Assembly (NCBI RefSeq): GCF_026213295.1 | Contig: NC_079422.1 | Coordinates: forward strand, 1,770,250 to 1,834,249 | Source of the DNA: Gadus chalcogrammus | Taxonomy: Eukaryota > Chordata > Actinopteri > Gadiformes > Gadidae | Reading direction: 5' to 3' | Length of the DNA: 64,000 bases | Shown: one piece after another, positions 55,247 through 64,000 of the stretch | How positions within the stretch are numbered: position 1 is the stretch's first letter | How the letters are laid out: each line of letters begins with the position of its first letter | Program-made: the position numbers and the translations under genes | The notes under the pieces: generated by a model | Told to the model about the DNA's origin: nothing | What the model saw: the letters and a program-made list of their open reading frames with translations, nothing else | The model's database searches: none

Positions 55247-56538
55247 GCATTTCGCTGCTAAATAAATAAATAAATACTAAGGCAGAATAAAGAATAAATT
55301 CATTCATTATCATTCAACTTCAACATGTGTTATTACAGTATAGAGTGGTGGAGGGATGACGTATGTTGGCCAACCCGCAAGTGAGCGTCGCCCTGGGTTC
55401 CCTTGACAAAAAGCCAACGGGTTTTTCCATTGGATTTTGGATTATTACAGAAAAATTAGCATCTTTGAAGCACCTCCTCAAAAAACTGAAAATAAATAAA
55501 AATAACCGCGCTCCAAAGAACGAAATGTAAACCAATGCATTCTGAATGGGAGTGTTTCTCCGATTTTTCCATGCTACACAGAACGAAATGTAAACCCATG
55601 CAAATAAAGACTTCATGGTCATAATAATTTAAATATCATTATTCTCCTCAGTGTGTAGGGTGGTATTCTATTTTTTTCAACGGGGCTGCATCCAGTCACT
55701 TGACCGTCATGGTTGCTATGGTGGTTGCTATCGACCGCCCCCTCTAATCCTTACATGGCTCTAAAAACCACGCGGCAAAGGAGCTGCCGTCAATTGTGTT
55801 GTTTTTTTGTCGTAAACTAGGGTCCGATGGTTAAAAAATAGACCGATATTCCAAGGTATCCTTAAAAGGCAGCTTGGATGTTTTTATTTTCTGCAGTTTA
55901 GACTTCTTCTATAACCTATTTTTGAAAGCAAAACACCAAGCTCATTGATTTAACGAGGCAGGGTTATTTGAAACAATTTATTAAATAAATATTTGTGAGA
56001 GGTCATTCCTTCTCCTGAGTTTGCTTCCTATTTATGTCTAGTGTACAACCCTACTGTCCACAAGCATCACCCCCCCCTCCCCATATGGATTTGGAGAATT
56101 GTTGCCATGTCCCAGTGGTGGAGGTATCATGTATATGAAAGAGGGCATTCAACAATGATCAATTAGGAGGCCGAAGCCCTAAAGGAAGTGATGCAATAGG
56201 TGACTGGGTCGACAACATTTAAGTAAGCTGTACCTTGAGGTGTCTTATATATCAAAGGGGGTCTCAAAAGACGCATACGCTTCAACCTGTGGCTCCAGCC
56301 CTACAGGAAATGACTCAGCAAGTGCTCCATCTCGTTGCACCTCACCCAGCAGCTCGCTTGCAAGATTTTGGCCTGAACTTCTTCCCAGACCTACACCGTA
56401 GCCATCCAACCTGCATATCTGAGAATCAGGCCTCTCTTTAATAATGACAAAAAGTAATGAGAGAAATACACATTAACTTTTTGTTATCTCATAAGCGGCG
56501 CGGTGCCGGCTCCTTTTGACCATTTGACCCCAGACTTC
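54652..56538 (+). repeat. Left arm of the foldback element
   Basis: About 1,887 bp, ending inside at GACCCCAGACTTC. Contains a CA microsatellite (55160-55243) and no supported gene; frames in it are mirrored in the other arm. Confidence 0.8.
55160..55243. repeat. (CA)n microsatellite in left arm
   Basis: CA repeats with one AA interruption near the left end; mirrored by (GT)n at 60794-60899. Confidence 0.95.
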
Positions 56539-56844
56539 AAAAACGTGGCCACAGGCCAGCTGTGTCTACACACCATAAGCCACAAATGTACACCTCCATC
56601 CCTCAAAAAATGGGGACTAGAAACTAACCTCTGTCTTATGTACATTTACTGTACTGTTGGAGGTAACGCCCCTTTTCCGGCCTTTTCGAGATAGCTAGGG
56701 ATGCTAATATGTTTACACACATTTCCCGGGGCCCCGAGAACGACATATCTGAGATTGGGAGTTCTAGCCCTTAGAGAAAAAAAGTTTTCCCAAATGGACT
56801 GTCATTTGGACAATGCCCCTCAGAAGTGTTGCCTGCAAGACCTA

Positions 56845-58550
56845 GGGCCCTATTTTAACGGTCTGAAACGCAAGTGGGAAGCGCAAAGCGCAAGTAGCTT
56901 TGTGGGCGGTTCTACGGCGCTATCGCTATTTTACAGGCGGATAAATGACGCTTGCGCCGCGGCGCAAGTGTCAAAAGGGTTGGTCTGAAGCAGCCTAATT
57001 ACCCGTAGGTGTGGTTTGGGCGTAACGTGCAACAAACCAATGAGAGTGCCAGCTCCCATCCCCTTTAAGAGCCATGAGCGCATTTGAATCGGACGAGTTG
57101 ATATTTTGACAGCGCGTCTGCAGTCTCCGATGAGACAGATGCACATGAATTTCAAACTGCAAATGGCTTAGTTTATTGCCAAATAATATGGCCTAATTCA
57201 CCTCAAATAAATTTCGGCAAAGAAAACGTATGATAGGCTATAACATATGATATGCGGTAACTGTGGTTTAATGATATAGCCTACGCAATACATTATAAAC
57301 ATTGTTTCTTATCAGTATTGTATCCTAATATGCATGTGTCCCCGCGGTAATAGACATTGCCATTGATTGTATTATGCGTTACGTGTTTAGTTTGCCCAAG
57401 TGAAGGAGTTCAAGTACCTCGGGGTCTTGTTCGCGAGTGAGGGAACTATGGAGCGTGAGATTGGCCGGAGAATCGGAGCAGCGGGGGCGGTATTGCGTTC
57501 GCTTTACCGCACCGTTGTTACGAAAAGAGAGCTGAGCCGCAAGGCAAAGCTCTCGTTCTACTGGTCGATCTTCGTTCCTATCCTCACCTATGGTCATGAG
57601 GGTTGGGTGATGACCGAAAGGACGAGATCGCGGGTACAAGCGGCCGAGATGAGTTTTCTCAGAAGGGTGGCTGGCGTCTCCAGGGATAGGGTGAGAAGCT
57701 CAGCCATCCGTGAGGAACTCGGATTAGAGCCGCTGCTCCTTTACTTAGAAAGGAGTCAGCTGAGGTGGTTCGGGCATCTGGTAACGATGCCCACTGGGCG
57801 CCTTCCTTGGGAGGTGTTTCAGGCACGTCCAGTGGGGAGGAGACCTCGGGGAAGACCCAGGACTAGGTGGAGAGATTATATCTCAACACTGGCCTGGGAA
57901 CGCCTCGGGATCCCCCCGTCAGAGCTGGTCAATGTGGCCCGGGAAAGGGAAGTCTGGGTCCCCCTGCTTGAGCTGACTCACACTCACTCGCGGTAAAACA
58001 ATGTTTTTCACGATCAAATAGGCCTACTCATCAATCCTAAAAGTTATGGGCATGTAGGCCTACACGATGTCTGTGTCAAGAAAATATGTGTTTGCTGTAC
58101 GGTGTTTGCAGATGCATTGATTTAAAAGTACAAGATTTAAAAGTACTTATTACCGCTGCATCAGCTGTTCTTTCCCAAATAATTTACCAAGAATGTGCGG
58201 CTAGGTAGATGAGAGAAGCAAAGTGTATGCACGAGGTCCACAAGCAATCCGTATGCATCGCATGCGCATGTATGCATGCGCCCTTAAAATAGCATCTGAA
58301 CAACGCGCCACTGACTTTAAACCAGGTATTTCCTGGTCAGTAGCGCAATGGTATTCAGAGACGGCAAAATACCGTTTGCGCCAGAACACGCCTCCTCCTT
58401 CCGCCGAACCGCCCCTTGGGGCGCATGATCAATCCCTAATTTACCGGCGAGTGGCGCTGGTGGGAAAAGAACGCTCTGCGCCAGTTGTAAACTAGCAACG
58501 ACACGTGCGCCAGTGACTAAGTCACTTGCGCCGGATGCAAGATAGGGCCC
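56845..58550. mobile_element. GGGCCCTAT-ended element (Harbinger-like) inside the foldback
   Basis: CTA duplications at 56842-56844 and 58551-58553 flank inverted ends GGGCCCTAT...ATAGGGCCC, rich in GCGCAAG motifs. Three-bp duplications fit PIF-Harbinger. No transposase frame; it carries an RTE-like LINE piece at about 57390-57996. The remaining parts have no gene I recognise. Confidence 0.6.
57400..57996 (+). pseudogene. RTE-like LINE, C-terminal reverse transcriptase ORF fragment
   Basis: 198 open codons: EFKYLGVLFASEGTMEREI, then VPILTYGHEGWVMTERTRSR and FLRRVAGVSRDRVRS, and the tail RGRPRTRWRDYISTLAWERL. This is the region after the RT catalytic core in fish RTE/Expander-like LINEs. The palm motifs are absent because of 5' truncation. 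The end (ELTHTHSR) differs from the related copy at 15786-15950, which ends PPRPDPG. The frame is otherwise undamaged, suggesting a fairly young insertion. Confidence 0.65.
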
Positions 58551-58639
58551 CTAATGGTTCAGAATGGTGTGGAAAAACAGTTTTTGAGATAGGAAGGTCC
58601 TACCGCCCTGAAATTTGAATACCTTATTCTAGGGCCTAA

Positions 58640-58752
58640 CTGGGACCCCCACACCGAAACTTGGCCCGGTCGGACCCCGAGGGCAGGAAGGGGGGGCCCT
58701 TCCTGCCCGAAACTTGGCCCAGTCGGACCCCGAGTGCAGGAAGGGGGGGCCT
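58640..58752. repeat. Two-copy G-rich tandem repeat
   Basis: CGAAACTTGGCCC, TCGGACCCCGAG and CAGGAAGGGGGGGCC occur twice with spacing of about 55 bp. Located just outside the GGGCCC-ended element. Confidence 0.7.
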
Positions 58753-58917
58753 GGACTTTCATAATCTTTGCTCGGTGAATGTAAAGGATATTTGGTCGGA
58801 GGTTATGACGAAGAATCATAATGTGAATGGGAATATTCTATAAATGTCTTGATATCATCTTTCGTCTCAACACTTCTGCTGCAGTCGCTTAAAGTCTCAC
58901 TCCGAGAACCTTAAAAT

Positions 58918-59541
58918 ATGAATCAATCAATAAGAAGTATGAAAATATCTTCCCGGTGGCGTAACGGGGCAAACAAGGTGTCCTTTGACATCTACGTTTC
59001 GAGGCGATTGCAACAGTGCCACACATGATCATATTTGAATATGTTTCGGGGTAGTAATTAGCTGTCGATTTTGGAGGCCTTTCTCAATAATGACCAGCTA
59101 TAGATTTGCTTCCCGATGGAGATTTTTGACAAATTACATGTTATTTAGCATCTACACGTTAATCTGAGTCCAATGAGATCAAGCTCGCCCTCTTGCTACA
59201 CCGAGATCATGTCCTAGACCTAGGTGTACCATGTAAAATACATGTTACCATTTGCTAGAGTGTCATGCTTGGTGTCATTGGACTCAGCTCAACGAGTAGA
59301 TTCTAAATAACATGTCATTTGTCACAAATTTCAATCGGGAAGCAAATCAATAGCTGCTCATTATTGATTAAGGCCTCCAATTTCGACAGCTAATAACTTC
59401 CATTAACCATGTTCAAATATGCTCATGTGTGGCACCGTTGCAATCGCCTGGAAGCGTAGATGTTGAAGGACACCTTGTTCGCCCTCTTACGCCACCGGGA
59501 AGATATTTACATGCTTCTGATTGACTAATGAATTGATTCAG
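58918..59541. repeat. Internal palindrome of the foldback element
   Basis: Arms about 58918-59192 and 59262-59541 (from GAATCAATCAATAAGAAG and AAATATCTTCCCGGTGGCG inward to GAGTCCAATGA) with about 70 bp between. More diverged than the outer arms. Confidence 0.7.
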
Positions 59542-59552
59542 CTATTCCCCCA

Positions 59553-61551
<1,999 letters not shown>

Positions 61552-61558
61552 TTCCTGG

Positions 61559-61596
61559 AGAAAGGAAGAAATGTAACGACAGACAATTACTTTACC
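61559..61596 (+). pseudogene. piggyBac-type transposase, continuation right of the foldback element
   Basis: After the right TTCCTGG, the frame continues EKGRNVTTDNYFT. This is the conserved piggyBac block with the second catalytic Asp (TTDN), which is retained. Sequence from about 61597 belongs to an L2 LINE, so the gene is cut again. Together with 54234-54651 this proves a single gene was split. Confidence 0.75.
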
Positions 61597-61661
61597 TAAT
61601 AACAAATAATAACAAATCATTTTTAGTTAATGATTTTATTACCACTTCTAAACTGGATTTT

Positions 61662-62381
61662 ATGTTTTTAACTGAAACATGGCTGGAACAAATTAACAGT
61701 GCAGCCGTTCTGATAGAGACAGCTCCTCCCAACTATAACTTTTTTGATGCGTGTAGATCTGGAAAAAGAGGTGGAGGGGTTGCTGCTATATTTAAAAATG
61801 TATTTCAGGGGAAACAGATGTTATTTGGTGATTTTCCATCGTTCGAATACCTTAGTGCTGTATTGAAATGCTCCAGCAGAGTTCTCCTATTAATTATTTA
61901 CAGGCCACCCACATATTCTGCAAATTTTTTCGATGACTTCACAGAATTATTGTCTAGCATCTCCACAGAATTTGACTGTCTAGTTATAACTGGTGACTTA
62001 AATTTTCATACTGATGATTTGAATGACAAGGGTGCAAAAAAACTTTTTGCCATTTTGGACACATTTGAACTGTCTCAACATGTGAAAGAGGCTACTCATT
62101 GTAAGGGGCACACTCTAGACCTGGTTATCACAAAGGGCCTCAATGTTTCTGATCTCTCTGTGACTGATCCTTCCTTGTCTGACTACTTTTGTGTTTTCTT
62201 TAACACATATTTTATTCCCGACATACAGACAAAATCAAACACTGTCAAAAAACGATATATCAATGAAGATTCTAATGTACTTTTTAAAAAGGTAGAAAAC
62301 TTTAATTTGAAAATTTTGAAAGTCATAGATGTCATTGCATTGGAAAGCAAAAGGCACCCTGGAGAAAAGCTGCTTCTGTAA
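61662..62381 (+). pseudogene. L2 LINE endonuclease fragment
   Basis: Open frame of 239 codons. FLTETWLEQ (residue 2, Glu), GKRGGGVAAIF (about 34), IIYRPP (about 79) and VITGDLNFHTDD (about 107, Asp/Asn) match the apurinic-type endonuclease. The conserved SDH near residue 173 reads SDYFCVFF, so the catalytic His is replaced by Tyr. The N-terminal Asn motif lies upstream of the first ATG and is partly lost with the 5' truncation. The frame breaks near 62375. Confidence 0.7.
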
Positions 62382-62931
62382 CAGCACAGAAAAAGGAATG
62401 CAGGAAGGTTGAACGCATCTGGCGTAAAACAAAACTTCATATTCACCATGATATCTATAAAGAGAGCCTCCGTGCCTACAATTTAGACTTAAAAAATGCT
62501 AGAGAAACATTTTTCTCCAATATCATTAAAACCAACACTAATAATGCAAAAACCCTATTTGCAACTGTTGACAGACTGACCAACCCCCCAACAGAAATTC
62601 CACCTGATATCCATTCCACGCAGAAATGCAATGAGTTTGCAGCTTTTTATATTGATAAAATTGAAGGTATCAGACGCGCCATCAATATCTCCACTTCAAA
62701 CAAAAATGTTGGACTACCACCCTGTTCAGGCAAAAAATACGTGGCAAGGATGGCATGCTTTAATGTTATAGACTCTCAAAATCTTGTGGAAACTGTGACA
62801 CAACTAAAGCCATCCACCTGTTGCCTTGATACTATACCTCCCAACCTCTTTAAGAATGTTTTCGACTGCCTAGCAGTAGACATATTGCAGATAGAAACAA
62901 CTCTCTCCAGTCAGGCAATTTCCCAAAAGCT
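62382..62931 (+). pseudogene. L2 LINE linker between endonuclease and reverse transcriptase
   Basis: Continues in a shifted frame through a Lys/Arg-rich segment (KKECRKVERIWRKTKLHI), ARETFFSNIIKTN, and STCCLDTIPPNLFK. A second shift near 62890 leads into the reverse transcriptase frame. Confidence 0.55.
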
Positions 62932-63786
62932 TTGAAAATTGCAGTTATTAAACCCCTTTTAAAAAAGCGGAGCCTAGATGCCTCTATTATTAACAACCAC
63001 AGACCAATATCAAATCTACCCTTCATAAGTAAAATCATTGAGAAAGTTGTCCTCCAGCAACTAAATCACTTCCTGGCATCAACTGGTTGCTATGACACCT
63101 TCCAATCAGGATTTCGACCCCTGCACAGCACTGAGACCGCCCTTATTAAAGTTGTAAATGACATCCGTCTTAACACAGACTCTGGCAAAACCTCAATACT
63201 AATGCTACTTGACCTCAGTGCTGCATTCGACACTGTAGACCATACATTACTTCTGGAAAGGTTAGAAAACTGGGTGGGGCTTTCAGGCACTGTCTTAAAT
63301 TGGTTCAGGTCCTACCTACAAAATAGGCACTACTTTGTTTCCATTGGCGACTTTGTATCAGAATCAACAAACGTGACATGTGGAGTCCCACAAGGTTCGA
63401 TCTTAGGACCCTCTTTATTCAACATCTACATGCTCCCACTAGGGCAAATCATGCAAAATAACAATATTGACCATCATTGCTATGCTGATGACACGCAAAT
63501 CTATGTATCGCTATCACCAAATGACTATCGGCCCATAGATCTGCTGTGCCAGTGCATTGAGCAAGTGAAGGAATGGATGTGCCGAAATTTCCTTCAACTA
63601 AATGAGGACAAAACAGAGATAATTGTATTTGGTTCCAAAACGGAAAGGCTTAAAGTAACCCAACACCTTCACTCTCTGTCCCTGAAAACCTCAATCAAAG
63701 CCAGAAATCTAGGGGTTATCATGGATTCAGATTTACATTTTGACAGTCACATCATCAGTTACAAAATCGGCATATTATCACCTTAA
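62932..63786 (+). pseudogene. L2 LINE reverse transcriptase
   Basis: A 284-codon frame: NNHRPISNLPFISKIIEK (about 21-38), QSGFRPLHSTETAL (about 58), motif A DLSAAFDTVDH (about 93-103), GVPQGSILGP (about 150), and the catalytic YADDTQIY box (about 182). The frame breaks near 63765, and the L2 C-terminal region (DYCNGLLTGHPKQ; QLVQNAAARVL) continues in another frame to 64000. The catalytic residues are intact, unlike the L2 copy at 17-21 kb. Confidence 0.75.
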
Positions 63787-64000
63787 AAATGTAGCAAGAC
63801 TTAGAGGGCTCATGTCCACCGAAGACTTACAAAAACTTGTACATGCCTTTATCACTAGTAAGCTTGATTACTGCAATGGTCTCCTTACAGGTCACCCAAA
63901 ACAAACTCTGAGGAAGCTTCAGCTTGTTCAGAATGCTGCTGCTAGAGTTCTAACAAAGACCAAAAAATTTGATCATATTACACCAATTCTGAAATCGTTA

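Larger units (their letters stand above)
61597..64000 (+). mobile_element. L2-type LINE, 5'-truncated, runs off the right edge
   Basis: Begins within the endonuclease domain right after the piggyBac remnant and continues through reverse transcriptase to the window end. At least three frame breaks are visible (about 62375, 62890 and 63765). Confidence 0.8.

Overview
The window reads as a gene-poor, transposon-dense stretch of a teleost fish chromosome. The evidence is the mix of families: a Polinton/adintovirus, PIF-Harbinger elements with HARBI1, MADF and Myb/SANT-like genes, hAT and piggyBac remnants, two L2-type LINEs, an RTE-like LINE, a tRNA-derived SINE, a gamma-type endogenous retrovirus and long CA/GT microsatellites. 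I recognise no ordinary host gene. The species call is inference from repeat content only.

Layout. (1) 1-6508: right-hand part of a Polinton (Maverick/adintovirus-like) provirus that runs off the left edge. All recognised genes are on the minus strand, packed with short gaps or overlaps: small unknown genes, integrase, penton, basic core protein, major capsid protein, protease. Penton and core are open; protease, capsid, integrase and two small genes are frame-disrupted. (2) 6509-12700: a decayed hAT composite, then an intron-containing Gypsy-integrase-like (GIN/Ginger-type) gene on the minus strand split by an insertion, with MITEs and inverted repeats. (3) 12700-17000: hAT, Harbinger-like and RTE fragments, including a neat 476-bp Harbinger element carrying a MADF exon. 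(4) 17000-21180: an L2 LINE. (5) 22042-27342: a Harbinger element with HARBI1 and Myb/SANT remnants, hollowed out by a palindromic repeat nest with three SINE copies. (6) 27345-29183: 3' part of an endogenous retrovirus with an internal deletion, ending in one LTR. (7) 29184-51077: about 22 kb of satellite built from 195-bp and 105-bp modules with 300/600-bp higher-order periods, ending in a 100-N assembly gap. (8) 51178-54233: TTAA-flanked MITE with nested palindromes and a HARBI1 fragment. (9) 54234-61596: a piggyBac-type transposase gene split by a 6,900-bp inverted-repeat (foldback) element with 7-bp target duplications. (10) 61597-64000: a second L2 LINE running off the right edge.

How it fits together. 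There is no shared pathway; the window is a stack of insertions. The best ordered part is on the right: piggyBac gene, then a Harbinger element to its left and the foldback element inside it, then a GGGCCC-ended element inside the foldback, then an RTE fragment inside that. The items I would check first are the foldback element, the satellite's modular higher-order structure, the unassigned Polinton genes and the split GIN-type gene.
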